Shown here: positions 39,654 through 48,387 of the stretch, piece by piece
How the letters are laid out: every line of letters starts with the position of its first letter
Numbering within the stretch: position 1 is the stretch's first letter
Source of the DNA: Candidatus Anammoximicrobium sp.
Lineage (GTDB): Bacteria > Planctomycetota > Planctomycetia > Pirellulales > Pirellulaceae
Assembly: GCA_012515235.1 (NCBI GenBank)
Contig: JAAYYU010000093.1
Location: 36,599-100,598, forward strand
Reading direction: 5' to 3'
DNA length: 64,000 nt
The notes under the pieces: model-generated
Databases searched by the model: none
The model's input: only the letters and a program-made list of their open reading frames with translations
Told to the model about the DNA's origin: nothing
Position numbers and translations under genes: made by a program

Positions 39654-40925
39654 ATGACATGGCGATCGGTTTCTGCGGCCCTCTGGGCGGTGTGCGCGGT
39701 CGGATTGGCCTATTGCCCGGCGGCCGACGACCAGCCCGCGAAAACAAAACCCGGCCAGGAGACGGCCGGCGCGTCGGTTCAGTACCTGCCTCTGGACGCC
39801 CCCGCGGGGATCTCACAGGCCGTGGTCGTGACAGGCCAGTCGCTGGTGCATACCCGGCAGTTGCTGCCGCTGGACCGCGCCGGCAAGCCCGTCGGGGAGG
39901 GTTCGATCGACAAGCAGATCGAACAAGTCCTGGACAACCTCAGCGCCGTGCTGAGCGACTCCGGATCGGGCCTGGACAAACTGGTGCGGGTGAACGTGTA
40001 CGCGATCACGCACCAGACCGTAGACCGCGTGCGGGAGATGTTGAGCAAGCGCGTGGACGCGGCGGTGCGGCCGGTGATGACCGCCGTGCTGACGCCCCTG
40101 CCGCACCGCAAGGCGCTGGTGGCCGTCGATGCGGTTGCGGTCAGTTCGGAGAAGAGTCTGAGCGTGGTTCTGAAACGCTGCGAAGCCGTGGCGGGCGACA
40201 AGGACTTTGCCGACGCCGCGGTGCTGCCGACTGGCGGCGTAGCCTATTTGTCCGGCCTGCCCGAAGAGAGCGACGTGGCCGTGCCGGCCGTCACCAAGTC
40301 CATGACCGGTCTCTGGAAAACCCTCGGCCTGTTGAAGATTCCGGCGGCGCAGGTCGTACAGTTGAAGGTCTTTCTACGGCCGGCCTCGTCCGCCGATCAG
40401 GTCGCGGGCAAACTGAAGGAGTTCTTCCCCGGTCAGCTGACGCCGCCGGTGATCTTCGTGGAATGGAACGCCGTGCCCCAGGCGGAGATCGAATTGATTG
40501 CCCAGTTGCCCGCGACGGACAAACCGGCCCAGGGTCTGGAGTTGTACAACCCGCCCGACGTGCCGCGTTCGGCGGTTTTCAGCCGGGTGGCGCTGGTCCG
40601 CAGCCAGCAGCGGATCTACACTTCCGGCCTGTACGCGCGCGAGGTGAAAAACGCTGCCTCGCGGCCCGGCGGCGAGGCGCAGGCCGGCGACGTGTTTGCG
40701 CAACTCAAGACGATCCTTGAACAAACGGGCAGCGATCTGCGGCATCTGGCCAAGGCCACGTACTTCGTTTGCGACCCGTTCGCGAGCCGGGGCTTTGATG
40801 TCGCCCGCCCGGCGTTGCTGGACCCCGCGCGACCCCCCGCCGCGTCGCTGCTGATGGTCCACGGCGTCGGGAAACCCGGCCGGACGCTAACGATGGACAT
40901 GATCGCTGTCCCCAGCGGAAAGTAG
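39654..40925 (+). CDS. Exported protein with three RidA/YjgF-like domains
   Basis: A 423-residue protein with a signal peptide (about 1-24) and an AAGGAG site. Three units have the RidA layout: residues about 40-165 (AVVVTGQSLVHTRQLLPLD ... LDKLVRVNVYAITHQTVDRV ... RPVMTAVLTPLPHRKALVAV), about 175-290 (VAYLSGLPEESDV ... VVQLKVFLRPASSADQV), and about 305-420 (RIYTSGLYAREVKNAASRPG ... LRHLAKATYFVCDPFASRGF). RidA deaminates reactive enamines in the cytoplasm as a trimer of single domains; a single exported chain with three domains could form the trimer by itself. The conserved catalytic Arg is seen most clearly in unit one (RPVMTAV). It follows the oxidoreductase by 85 bases. Confidence 0.82.
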   Translation: MTWRSVSAALWAVCAVGLAYCPAADDQPAKTKPGQETAGASVQYLPLDAPAGISQAVVVTGQSLVHTRQLLPLDRAGKPVGEGSIDKQIEQVLDNLSAVLSDSGSGLDKLVRVNVYAITHQTVDRVREMLSKRVDAAVRPVMTAVLTPLPHRKALVAVDAVAVSSEKSLSVVLKRCEAVAGDKDFADAAVLPTGGVAYLSGLPEESDVAVPAVTKSMTGLWKTLGLLKIPAAQVVQLKVFLRPASSADQVAGKLKEFFPGQLTPPVIFVEWNAVPQAEIELIAQLPATDKPAQGLELYNPPDVPRSAVFSRVALVRSQQRIYTSGLYAREVKNAASRPGGEAQAGDVFAQLKTILEQTGSDLRHLAKATYFVCDPFASRGFDVARPALLDPARPPAASLLMVHGVGKPGRTLTMDMIAVPSGK

Positions 40926-40954
40926 CCTGCCAGCCCAGTCGCGCATTTTCGTGT

Positions 40955-40999
40955 GGCACGGCCTACTCGTAGGCCGTGCCTGCTCGTAGGCCGTGCCTG
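40955..40999. terminator. Hairpin plus 17-bp tandem duplication after the RidA-like gene
   Basis: GGCACGGCCTA (40,955-40,965) and TAGGCCGTGCC (40,970-40,980) form a perfect 11-bp stem with loop CTCG. The 17-base unit CTCGTAGGCCGTGCCTG occurs twice in tandem (40,966-40,982 and 40,983-40,999), so the right arm is duplicated. No T-run follows; it may terminate or stabilise the transcript, or be a dispersed repeat. Confidence 0.5.
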
Positions 41000-41081
41000 C
41001 GACTCCCGATCTTCGTAGCCGGGGCTTGCGTCGTGCGTCGTTTGCGGTCAGTCGGAGACGCGCGCTGGCCGGAGGCCTACG

Positions 41082-41450
41082 TCAGCCGCGTTCCTTTCCT
41101 CGCGGTCGCTTGTCCGCCGGACGCAGCGGTTTCAGCAGCCAGCCGGCGGCCTCCAGGATAGCGGCGGCGACGATCAGCAGCGCGACAATCGGGAACGCCT
41201 TGGGGCGGGCGATCAGGACGATGCCGCCCAGCAAGAACGTGAACAGCAGTTTCGGCGAGCAATAGGCCGACAGCAGCAGGAGTTGCGGGAACGCCAGCCA
41301 GACTGCGCCCAGTGCCATGCCGACACGCAGGCAGATGCTGCCATACATATCCGCCAGGTTGCCATCGCAAAACAAGAGCAACACGGCCGCCGCGGCGAGC
41401 ATCGCCAACGCAATCACTCCGAGGGTATGCCGCCGGACGGTGGCTGTCAT
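41082..41450 (-). CDS. Small membrane protein, unknown function
   Basis: A 122-residue protein with four hydrophobic segments: about 9-28 (LGVIALAMLAAAAVLLLFCD), 35-58, 64-82 and 86-106. A basic tail (KRPRGKERG) probably faces the cytoplasm. No family is recognised. It follows the aldolase-type gene on the same strand by 13 bases and may be co-transcribed. Confidence 0.7.
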   Translation of the reverse strand: MTATVRRHTLGVIALAMLAAAAVLLLFCDGNLADMYGSICLRVGMALGAVWLAFPQLLLLSAYCSPKLLFTFLLGGIVLIARPKAFPIVALLIVAAAILEAAGWLLKPLRPADKRPRGKERG

Positions 41451-41463
41451 GGACTTGTCGCGG

Positions 41464-42447
41464 TTAGCCCTCGGTGATCATCTCGTCGAAGAACTTCAGG
41501 AAATTGCGGTTGCCCTCGTCCTCCAGGAACTGGATCGCCTGCTTGGGATGCCGATTCATGTTCCCGGTGATGTTGTAGGGCACCAGCGGGCCCCACAGGA
41601 TCTTCTCCCGCAGCGGCTCGATATAGTCCTGCAGCAACTGGACGATCGGCCGCAGCTTGAATTTCGGGTTCCGCAGGAAACCCAGCAGCAGTTCCATGGG
41701 GCAGTTGCCCGCGCCGCGTCCCAGGCCGCCCATCGTGGCATCGACCCGGTTGGCGCCCAGGATAATGGCCTCGATCGTGTTGGCAAACGCCAGTTGCAGG
41801 TTGTTGTGCGCGTGAATGCCGATTTCCCTGCCGGGGCCGCTCAGGGCCTGCGAGTACTTGTTGTACAGCATGTCGATCTGCTCGCGATACAGATGACCGA
41901 AACTGTCCACGATCACCATCACCTGGGCCGGGGTCGGCGCAATGGCTTCCACCACCGTGTCGATTTCCAACTCGCTGATGTTCGACACGGCCATCAGGTT
42001 GGCGCTGGTCTCGTAACCCAGTTCGTGGGCATACTCGATCATCTGCACGGCCTCGGACACCTGATGCGCGTAGAACGCCACGCGGATCAAGTCCAGGACG
42101 CTTTGGTCCCGCGGGACCAACTGCTCTTTCCAATCGCTCTTGGTGGCGTCCGCCATCGCCGCCAGTTTCAAGCCTGTCGTCTGGGCGTCGTGCTTGCCGA
42201 ACACGCGTGCCAGGTCCGTTTCGTCACAGTGCTTCCAGGGTCCGAATTCGCCTTTGGGAAACAGCCGGGGCGAGTTTTTGTAACCGACTTCCATGTAGTC
42301 GATGCCGGCAACCACGCAGGTCTCGTACACCGCCCGGACGAATTCGTCGGAGAAGTGGTGTTTGTTGGCCAGTCCACCGTCGCGGACGGTGCAATCCAGG
42401 ACCTTCAACTGTGGACGATACGTAATCCAAGGGGCTTTTTCAGGCAT
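41464..42447 (-). CDS. HMGL-like aldolase (4-hydroxy-2-oxovalerate aldolase-type) enzyme
   Basis: A 327-residue TIM-barrel enzyme from ATG 42,447; a much longer open frame upstream is antisense to nothing conserved and was discarded. The opening LKVLDCTVRDGGLANKHHFS has the D-x-T-x-R-D-G motif of the HMG-CoA lyase/DmpG family. GIDYMEVGYKNSP, VMVIVDSFGHLY and the metal-binding GIHAHNNLQLAFANTIEAI follow, with DATMGGLGRGAGNCPMELLL near the end. Members cleave or condense carbon-carbon bonds of 2-oxo acids using a divalent metal. No acylating aldehyde dehydrogenase (DmpF) partner is present, so the DmpG role is doubtful; a biosynthetic aldolase is as likely. Confidence 0.85.
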   Translation of the reverse strand: MPEKAPWITYRPQLKVLDCTVRDGGLANKHHFSDEFVRAVYETCVVAGIDYMEVGYKNSPRLFPKGEFGPWKHCDETDLARVFGKHDAQTTGLKLAAMADATKSDWKEQLVPRDQSVLDLIRVAFYAHQVSEAVQMIEYAHELGYETSANLMAVSNISELEIDTVVEAIAPTPAQVMVIVDSFGHLYREQIDMLYNKYSQALSGPGREIGIHAHNNLQLAFANTIEAIILGANRVDATMGGLGRGAGNCPMELLLGFLRNPKFKLRPIVQLLQDYIEPLREKILWGPLVPYNITGNMNRHPKQAIQFLEDEGNRNFLKFFDEMITEG

Positions 42448-42722
42448 GGGACACTCACCTGTCGCGTGAAGGAGGGAGAACTGCCAGCGGTCCAAGTACG
42501 GGATTTGGACCGGCGGGCTCGACTTGGAACTGGGATCTAGAGACACCGTCATCTCCGCTGAGGTAGGTCGTTCCAGACGCGGTCGGGCGTCGAAGGCAGG
42601 GCAGGCTATTATTGTGCTGCGCGTCTTCAAGAAACGCAAGGGGCCTGCTTCGGCGGCAAAACCGGGGCCGCTGGCCCGACCGGCCAACTCGGCGGACAAG
42701 GGCCAAGTGCCGGCAGCGCTGC

Positions 42723-44861
42723 TCATGGCATCCGTCCCACCGGGGATTGGACCGCCAGCGTCGCCTCGGCCAGGTCGCGGCGGGTCCGGTCCAACTGGCC
42801 GGCCGGCAGACGGCAAAGGTACTCGAACCAACGCCCGCTGATCGACTCGAAACAGCGCTGCCGGACAGCCGCAGCCTGTTCCAAGGCCGGCGACAGGCCG
42901 GCGGGCACAGACGGCTGGCCGAGGCGTTCTTTCCCGCTCGCGATGGCTCGGTCCAACGCTTCCAGATACCGCACGTCGTCGATGCCGGCGCGATGGGCTT
43001 CCCAACACAACGTGGGAATGGGCTGGCCGAATTCGTCCGGATAACTGACGCGGTGGATGCCCCGGTCGGGGTCGTACAGACGCTGGTCCGGAAAATCCTG
43101 GTAGGCCCAGGGGGCGCTGCCCAGATAGCCGCAACGGCGGTTGTACAGCCCGGCCAGCGAGCGGAACCACAACGGCCACGTGGTGGCGGTGGTCCAGTAC
43201 GAGATGGGTCGAAAGCCTTTTTCCAGCGCGGATCGAGCGGCTTCATTGTCCGGACCGCCAAAGACGTAGATGTTGTACACCGGCCGGTCGATCCAGTCCT
43301 TGGTGGCCTGCTGCGCAGCGCGGCCGTTGATCGCCGTCATCATGTGCAGTCCGGCAGCCGATCGCCGTTGGGCTTCCTTGCGACAGCGTTCGATCTGCTC
43401 CGGCGTATTGGGCTCGTCCACGCCGTAGTAATACAGATCCGGAAAGCCCAGGCGGCGGGCTTCGGCGATCTGCTGCGGGGCGTCGCCACCGGGCCAGTGC
43501 ATCAGGCAAGGCGGCTGGAACATGCCGGCCTGCTGCGCCAGCGGCAGGGTCGCGAAACCGCCGTACAGGGTGACCGCGTTCAGCCCGTGCCGCACTTGGT
43601 CCTGCAATTCCGCCAAATACCGCTCCGGCGATACGTAGTTGGCTCGGCCGGGAGCGTTCGGCTGCGACGGATAGTAGATGCTGTGATACCCTTCGGCCGG
43701 CCGCAAGTCGATCGGCAGCAACTCGACCTCGATCGCTATGGACGCTTGCCGCTCCGGCGAGCCTGGCACTTCGAAACGCAGCTGCCCGCGATAGGTGCCC
43801 GCGGGCGAACCTGGCGGAAAGTGGGCGGTCAGCCAGAACTGCCGGCTCTGATGCGCGGGGATCTGCGCGGTGCATGCGCCGCCGAAGCCGCCTTGACGCC
43901 CGCGCGGCGGCAGCTCCGTGCGGTCGTCCCGCAGCAGCAATTCAGCCACCATTCGCTTCGCGCCGCGGGCGAACAGGTCCGTGTGCCGCGAGCGGACGTG
44001 GACCACGCGCAGGTCGATATTTTCTGCCGCCACGGAAACGCCTGCCGGTCCGGCCAGTCCCGACAGCGACACGCGCAGCTCGTCCACGGCGTCCAGCGCA
44101 CGCACCGCCAGCGTGCCCGTGACGAACTGATTGGCCGAACCCCACAGACCTAACCGATCGGTGATCTGCTCCGCGGTCGGAAGCCAATCGTACAGAATTT
44201 CCTCGTCGGGCTGCGGCAGACCGATGACGAATCCGCACTGACGCGCCAGCGGCTGCAGCGCCGAATCGTCGCGATAGGCGCGATGGGCGCCGAGCAGCGG
44301 CTGAGCGACCGGCTCCGGCAGCGGCTGCGAATCCGGCGACCACTTCGGGCCGGACGCGAACAGCACCGCGTCCAACATGCAATGCGTGACGCGCACGTCG
44401 ACGTGGTGCGCACCCGGAGACACGACGATTTCGCCGAGATGCTGCCAGACATAGCGCCCGCCGCCCGGACGGCCTCGTCCACCCGCGACCGGCTGGCCGT
44501 CGATCTCGACGACCACTTGGCCGTATCCGCCGTAGCGGCGGACCCAGACTTGCCATGCAGCCGGCCGAGGAAAGTCGGCGATCCAGGTGAGCAGCCCCTC
44601 GTTGCCGCCGGGCGTCCAGGCGGCGGCCTTGCCCAACGGCTTGGTCCCGCCGTACTCGCTGCTGTTCGGATAGAACCGCCACGCCGGCATCAGCCGCTCG
44701 GCCGTGGTCCAGAAAACGGTTGCCGCATCGTCCGGGCCGGACGCCGCTTCCTCCGCCGCAGCGGCCAACGACGCCGCAGGCACGAGCCAGCCGCAGAAGA
44801 AAACCAAGGCGAGCAGTTGCGTCGCGGAATTGGGCTGTTTGAAGAAAGTGATGTGCGGCAT
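42723..44861 (-). CDS. Large exported protein, glycosidase-like with DUF4091-type end
   Basis: A 712-residue protein from ATG 44,861, preceded by GTGAGGAC; the GTG at 44,873 overlaps that site and is less likely. A signal peptide (about 10-36) is followed by a beta-rich module (about 45-165, WIADFPRPAAWQVWVRRYGG; GGRYVWQHLGEIVVSPGAHH) like a CBM, an Ig-like region (about 240-400, PPGSPAGTYRGQLRFEVPGS), and a TIM-barrel-like region (DLYYYGVDEPNTPEQIERCR). The end, ICWEAHRAGIDDVRYLEAL-like (here LCWEAHRAGIDDVRYLEALD), is typical of DUF4091 proteins. I infer an envelope glycoside-active enzyme with DEPN as a possible catalytic segment; no named family can be assigned. Confidence 0.7.
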   Translation of the reverse strand: MPHITFFKQPNSATQLLALVFFCGWLVPAASLAAAAEEAASGPDDAATVFWTTAERLMPAWRFYPNSSEYGGTKPLGKAAAWTPGGNEGLLTWIADFPRPAAWQVWVRRYGGYGQVVVEIDGQPVAGGRGRPGGGRYVWQHLGEIVVSPGAHHVDVRVTHCMLDAVLFASGPKWSPDSQPLPEPVAQPLLGAHRAYRDDSALQPLARQCGFVIGLPQPDEEILYDWLPTAEQITDRLGLWGSANQFVTGTLAVRALDAVDELRVSLSGLAGPAGVSVAAENIDLRVVHVRSRHTDLFARGAKRMVAELLLRDDRTELPPRGRQGGFGGACTAQIPAHQSRQFWLTAHFPPGSPAGTYRGQLRFEVPGSPERQASIAIEVELLPIDLRPAEGYHSIYYPSQPNAPGRANYVSPERYLAELQDQVRHGLNAVTLYGGFATLPLAQQAGMFQPPCLMHWPGGDAPQQIAEARRLGFPDLYYYGVDEPNTPEQIERCRKEAQRRSAAGLHMMTAINGRAAQQATKDWIDRPVYNIYVFGGPDNEAARSALEKGFRPISYWTTATTWPLWFRSLAGLYNRRCGYLGSAPWAYQDFPDQRLYDPDRGIHRVSYPDEFGQPIPTLCWEAHRAGIDDVRYLEALDRAIASGKERLGQPSVPAGLSPALEQAAAVRQRCFESISGRWFEYLCRLPAGQLDRTRRDLAEATLAVQSPVGRMP

Positions 44862-44903
44862 GGGTGTCCTCACTGAAAAAGGTCAAGCTGTACCCGAACG
44901 CTT

Positions 44904-45023
44904 TCAGCGTCTCGCCCCAATTCCGCTTGGCTCAGGCAGCACCAGCGCGCCCTGACCCACGAGTTCCGGAAGGCCCCGCTGCCATTCCAGGTTCGTCAGC
45001 CAGTCCGAGCTGAGTTGGAGCAT
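44904..45023 (-). pseudogene. Possible 5' remnant of a GNAT acetyltransferase
   Basis: A 39-codon minus frame downstream of serS begins MLQLSSDWLTNLEWQRGLPE and continues LVGQGALVLPEPSG before a stop. The L-E-W-x-R-G-L-P-x-L segment resembles, from memory, the start of planctomycete GNAT proteins that go on (V)TLRELR...DAPSL; here the similarity ends at the first strand. It could also be a real micro-protein. The rest of 44,862-45,122 holds nothing else. Confidence 0.3.
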
Positions 45024-45122
45024 GTGAGTTGGCAGTCGTCCGTGTTCGGGAAGCGAGCGAACAGCAGCTATCTTCCTGGAGCCACGGACAACGGACCGCT
45101 GACCACGGACAGTTTCTTATTC

Positions 45123-46391
45123 TTACCCGATTCGTTCCTTGCCGACCCAGGGCCGCAGCACTTCGGGGACCAGCACGGAGCCGTCGGCTTGTTGGTGGTT
45201 TTCCAGCACGGCGATCATGGCTCGGCTGACGGCGATCGCGGTGCCGTTCAGCGTGTGGACGAAGTGCGTGCCCTTTTCGCCTTTCACTTTGTAGCGGGCG
45301 TTCAGACGCCGCGCCTGGTAGTCGGTGCAATTCGACGTGCTGGTGATCTCGCCCCACTCGCCGCGGCCGGGCATCCAGGCTTCCAGGTCGAATTTCCGAT
45401 AGGCCGGGCCGCCCAAGTCGCCGGTGGCCGTGTCGACCACGCGATAGGGGACTTCCAGGCCGTCGAACAGGCGGCATTCCAGCTGGCAGATCTGGTCCAG
45501 CATGGCCTCGCTCTGGTCGGGCCGCGTAAAGGCAAACATCTCGATCTTGGTGAACTGGTGAACGCGGTAGATGCCGCGCGTGGCCCGGCCGTGCGCGCCC
45601 GCTTCGGTCCGGTAGCAGTGGCTGACGCCGCACAGCTTGATCGGCAACTGCTCGGCGTCCAGGGTCTGGCCGGCGTACAGACCGCCCAGAGTAATCTCGG
45701 CGGTGGCGACCAGGCTCAAGCCCGAATTCTCGACGCTGTAGATCTGCGTCTCCGGGCCGCGGGGGTTGAAGCCGATGCCTTCGATGATCTCGTCGCGGGC
45801 CAGGTCGGGCGTGATCGTGGGCGTGAAGCCCTCGGCGATCAGCAGTTCCAGCGCGTAGCGTTGGAAGGCCAATTCCAGCAGAACCGCCTCGTTGCGGAGG
45901 AAGTAGAAACCGTGTCCGGTCGTGCGTGCGCCGCCTTCCAGGTCCAGCAGATCGAGTTTTTCGCCCAACTGGACGTGATCCAGGGGCGTGAAGTCGAACT
46001 TCCGCGGCTCGAACTTGCCGCGCCGCACTTCGCGGTTGGCCTGGTCGTCCGTGCCGACGGGGGCGTCGGGATGGGACATGTTGGGGATCGTGATCTGGAT
46101 CGCGTGGATCTCGGCTTCGAGCCGGTCGTGCTCCGCCTGTGCCGCGTCCTTTTGCTGCCGCAGCAGGCGGCCTTCTTCCTTCCTCGCTTCGCGCTCTTCC
46201 GGGCTCTTGGCCTGGCCGATCGACTTGGCGACATCGTTGGCGCGGCGGTTCAGGTCCTGGACGGCATTCAGCAGTTCCCGCCGCCGGGTCTCCAACTCCA
46301 CCAGTCGCCGCACGTCGGCTTTCGCGTTGCGGTTCCGGCAGTTTTGTTCCACCAACTCGGCGTTTTCGACGATGAGTTTTCGATCGAGCAT
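45123..46391 (-). CDS. serS: Serine--tRNA ligase
   Basis: A 422-residue class II synthetase from ATG 46,391 behind AAGGAC; a longer frame from 46,475 adds 28 unconserved residues. The N-terminal long coiled coil that grips the tRNA-Ser extra arm spans about 25-105. Motif 2 reads CYRTEAGAHGRATRGIYRVH, and motif 3 NGTAIAVSRAMIAVLENHQQ, with the serine-binding region SNCTDYQARRLNARY between. The end VPEVLRPWVGKERIG is canonical. It charges tRNA-Ser (and tRNA-Sec) with serine in the cytoplasm. It follows the M20 peptidase by 64 bases on the same strand and is probably co-transcribed with it. Confidence 0.96.
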   Translation of the reverse strand: MLDRKLIVENAELVEQNCRNRNAKADVRRLVELETRRRELLNAVQDLNRRANDVAKSIGQAKSPEEREARKEEGRLLRQQKDAAQAEHDRLEAEIHAIQITIPNMSHPDAPVGTDDQANREVRRGKFEPRKFDFTPLDHVQLGEKLDLLDLEGGARTTGHGFYFLRNEAVLLELAFQRYALELLIAEGFTPTITPDLARDEIIEGIGFNPRGPETQIYSVENSGLSLVATAEITLGGLYAGQTLDAEQLPIKLCGVSHCYRTEAGAHGRATRGIYRVHQFTKIEMFAFTRPDQSEAMLDQICQLECRLFDGLEVPYRVVDTATGDLGGPAYRKFDLEAWMPGRGEWGEITSTSNCTDYQARRLNARYKVKGEKGTHFVHTLNGTAIAVSRAMIAVLENHQQADGSVLVPEVLRPWVGKERIG

Positions 46392-46455
46392 GATCTTGTC
46401 CTTGTCGTGTCCGGCGCTGTGTTTTGGCTTCGGGTTGTGGATTTCACGTCCCGCA

Positions 46456-47835
46456 TCAAACCCCTCGTCCCACAAGTTCCTGCCACAGATAGGTGCTGGC
46501 GCGGATGCCGCGGTGGAAATCCGTCAGCGAGAATTTTTCGTTGGGGCCGTGGGCGTTGTCGTCGTCCAGGCCCCAGCCCAGCAGCAGCGTATCGGCCCCC
46601 AACCGCTCGTAAAAGGCGGTCACGATGGGGATCGAACCGCCTTCGCGGATGAAGACGGGCTTCTGTTCGAATCCCCGTTCGATGGCCCGCGCGGCCGCTT
46701 GCATGTAGGGGCTGTCCAGCGACACCAGCGCGCCGGGGGCGCCGTGCATCTCGATCAACTCCATCCGGATTCCGGGCGGGCAGATCCGCGTGAACAGTTC
46801 GCGCAGGCCGGCGGCTACGCGGCGGGGATCTTGCCGCGGGACCAGCCGAAAGCTGAATTTGGCTCCGGCGGTCGAGGGCAGCACGGTCTTGCCGCCTTGT
46901 CCCTGGTATCCGCCCCAGATGCCGTTCACGTCGCACGTGGGCCGTGCCCAGCGCCGCTCCAGCGTCGTGTAACCCGCTTCGCCGGTCGCCGCGTCGGCGC
47001 CGATCCGCTGCAGGAACGCGCGCTCGTCGAAAGCCAGCGCCGCAAACTGCGCCCGCTCGCGGTCCGTCAGCGGCACCACGTCGTCGTAGAATCCGGGCAC
47101 CTGCACGCGGCCGTCGTCATCGACCAGCGCCGCCAACATGCGGGCCAGGGCGTTGGCCGGATTCGTGACGCCCCCGCCGAAGGTCCCGGAATGCAGGTCG
47201 TGTTGGGGGCCCGTCAGCCGCAGCTCGAAATAGGCAATCCCCCGCAGCCCGTAAGTGATCGCCGGCTGGCCCGGCGCGAATTGGGCCGTGTCGCTGACGA
47301 CCACCACGTCGCAGGCCAGCTGGTCCGCCGCCTGTTCCAGGAACTTGTTCAGACTCTCGCTGCCGACTTCCTCTTCGCCTTCGATCAGGAATTTCAGCTG
47401 CAGCGGCAGTCGGCCCGCGGTCTCGATCCAGGCCTGGGCGCTGTTGATGTGCGTCAGCAGTTGTCCTTTGTCATCCGTCGCCCCACGGGCGTACAAGTTG
47501 CCGTCGCGCACGGTCGGCTCGAAGGGCGGCGAGGTCCATTGGTCCAGCGGATCCGCGGGCTGGACATCGTAGTGGCCGTACACCAGCACGGTGGGCGCGC
47601 CCGGAACGGGCGGCGACTCGGCGTAGACCAGCGGGTGTCCGCCGGTCTCAACGACCTGTGTGGCCAGGCCCAGCCGGCGCAGACGCGCGGCGACCCAATC
47701 GGCCGCTCGGCGAATGTCGCCCGCATAGTTGCGGTCGGCACTGACGCTGGGGATGCGGAGCAATTCGCACAGATCGTCCTCAAACTGCTGGCGATGATCG
47801 GTCAAATACTGCTCGAGGGCCGTTGATTCGGGCAT
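46456..47835 (-). CDS. M20-family dipeptidase
   Basis: A 459-residue cytoplasmic metallopeptidase. The M20 zinc site is laid out in order: LVYGHYDVQPADPLDQW (first His and the following Asp), YARGATDDKGQ (bridging Asp), FLIEGEEEVGSESL (general-base Glu and a zinc Glu), and a late His in DDDNAHGPNEKFSL. The dimerisation domain is around 215-330 (GPQHDLHSGTFGGGVTNPA). This layout and length match the dipeptidase/CNDP-like subgroup that cleaves short peptides such as Xaa-His or Cys-Gly. It is divergent from clpS, with the promoter region at 47,836-47,996. Confidence 0.92.
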   Translation of the reverse strand: MPESTALEQYLTDHRQQFEDDLCELLRIPSVSADRNYAGDIRRAADWVAARLRRLGLATQVVETGGHPLVYAESPPVPGAPTVLVYGHYDVQPADPLDQWTSPPFEPTVRDGNLYARGATDDKGQLLTHINSAQAWIETAGRLPLQLKFLIEGEEEVGSESLNKFLEQAADQLACDVVVVSDTAQFAPGQPAITYGLRGIAYFELRLTGPQHDLHSGTFGGGVTNPANALARMLAALVDDDGRVQVPGFYDDVVPLTDRERAQFAALAFDERAFLQRIGADAATGEAGYTTLERRWARPTCDVNGIWGGYQGQGGKTVLPSTAGAKFSFRLVPRQDPRRVAAGLRELFTRICPPGIRMELIEMHGAPGALVSLDSPYMQAAARAIERGFEQKPVFIREGGSIPIVTAFYERLGADTLLLGWGLDDDNAHGPNEKFSLTDFHRGIRASTYLWQELVGRGV

Positions 47836-47885
47836 GACTGCTCCATCTTCTCAGGGCTGGCGGTGAACTGGGTTTTTTTTGCTCC

Positions 47886-47915
47886 TTTTCATCTGCGGAA
47901 CGGTTAGAATATAAT
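47886..47915 (+). promoter_or_regulatory. Candidate sigma-70-type promoter for clpS
   Basis: TTTTCA (47,886-47,891) and a perfect TATAAT (47,910-47,915) are separated by 18 bases, in an AT-rich patch unusual for this genome, about 80 bases before the clpS start. It lies between divergent genes. Confidence 0.5.
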
Positions 47916-47996
47916 AACGGCAGCACGTTCCGGCTATTCCACTAGTCTCTGTTGCCTTCGCATTTTGCCCGCGTCGCAAAGGAAAGGACAAGTATC

Positions 47997-48365
47997 GTGG
48001 CGAGCAAGAGCAATGCTGCCGTTGCCGAACCCGAAGTGGCGACGGCGGCCGAACCGCGTCAGAAGCGGCGTCAAAAACCGAAGCGGCAGCCGCGTTACCA
48101 CGTGATTCTGTGGAATGACGACGACCATACCTACTCCTACGTCATCCAGATGATGCAGAAGCTGTTCGGCCATCCCCAGGAGAAAGGCTTTCAGATCGCC
48201 GAGCAGGTGGACAAGCAGGGCCGGGCCGTGTGCCTGACCACCACGTTTGAACACGCGGAATTGAAACGCGACCAGATCCACGCCTTTGGCCCCGACCCGG
48301 GCATCCCCCGCTGCAAAGGCTCCATGTCCGCGACGATCGAGCCGGAGACGGACGTCGAAAACTAA
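47997..48365 (+). CDS. clpS: ATP-dependent Clp protease adaptor ClpS
   Basis: A 122-residue adaptor read from GTG 47,997, which follows AAAGGAAAGGA; a TTG 45 bases upstream is possible but has no such site. A basic, flexible N-terminal tail (about 1-38, RQKRRQKPKRQPR) precedes the ClpS fold: YHVILWNDDDHTYSYVIQMM, the N-end-rule pocket region HPQEKGFQIAEQVDKQGRAV and LTTTFEHAELKRDQIHAFG. ClpS delivers N-degron substrates to ClpA-ClpP. The segment after the fold (DPGIPRCKGSMSATIEPE) matches other planctomycete ClpS proteins in length. The clpA gene is not in the window. Confidence 0.93.
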   Translation: MASKSNAAVAEPEVATAAEPRQKRRQKPKRQPRYHVILWNDDDHTYSYVIQMMQKLFGHPQEKGFQIAEQVDKQGRAVCLTTTFEHAELKRDQIHAFGPDPGIPRCKGSMSATIEPETDVEN

Positions 48366-48387
48366 CACCCCACGGAATTTCGGCACT

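Noticed and set aside
41464..43179. 571-codon reading of the aldolase-type gene with a 244-residue N-terminal extension
   Set aside because: The extension is low-quality and has no ribosome site; the family starts at the ATG at 42,447, which has GGTGAG before it.
45015..47826. Two overlapping plus-strand frames over serS and the M20 peptidase
   Set aside because: Both are antisense to well-supported housekeeping genes.
47836..47996. TTG start for clpS at 47,952
   Set aside because: The GTG at 47,997 has AAAGGAAAGGA at proper spacing, while the TTG has none; the extra 15 residues are not typical of ClpS.
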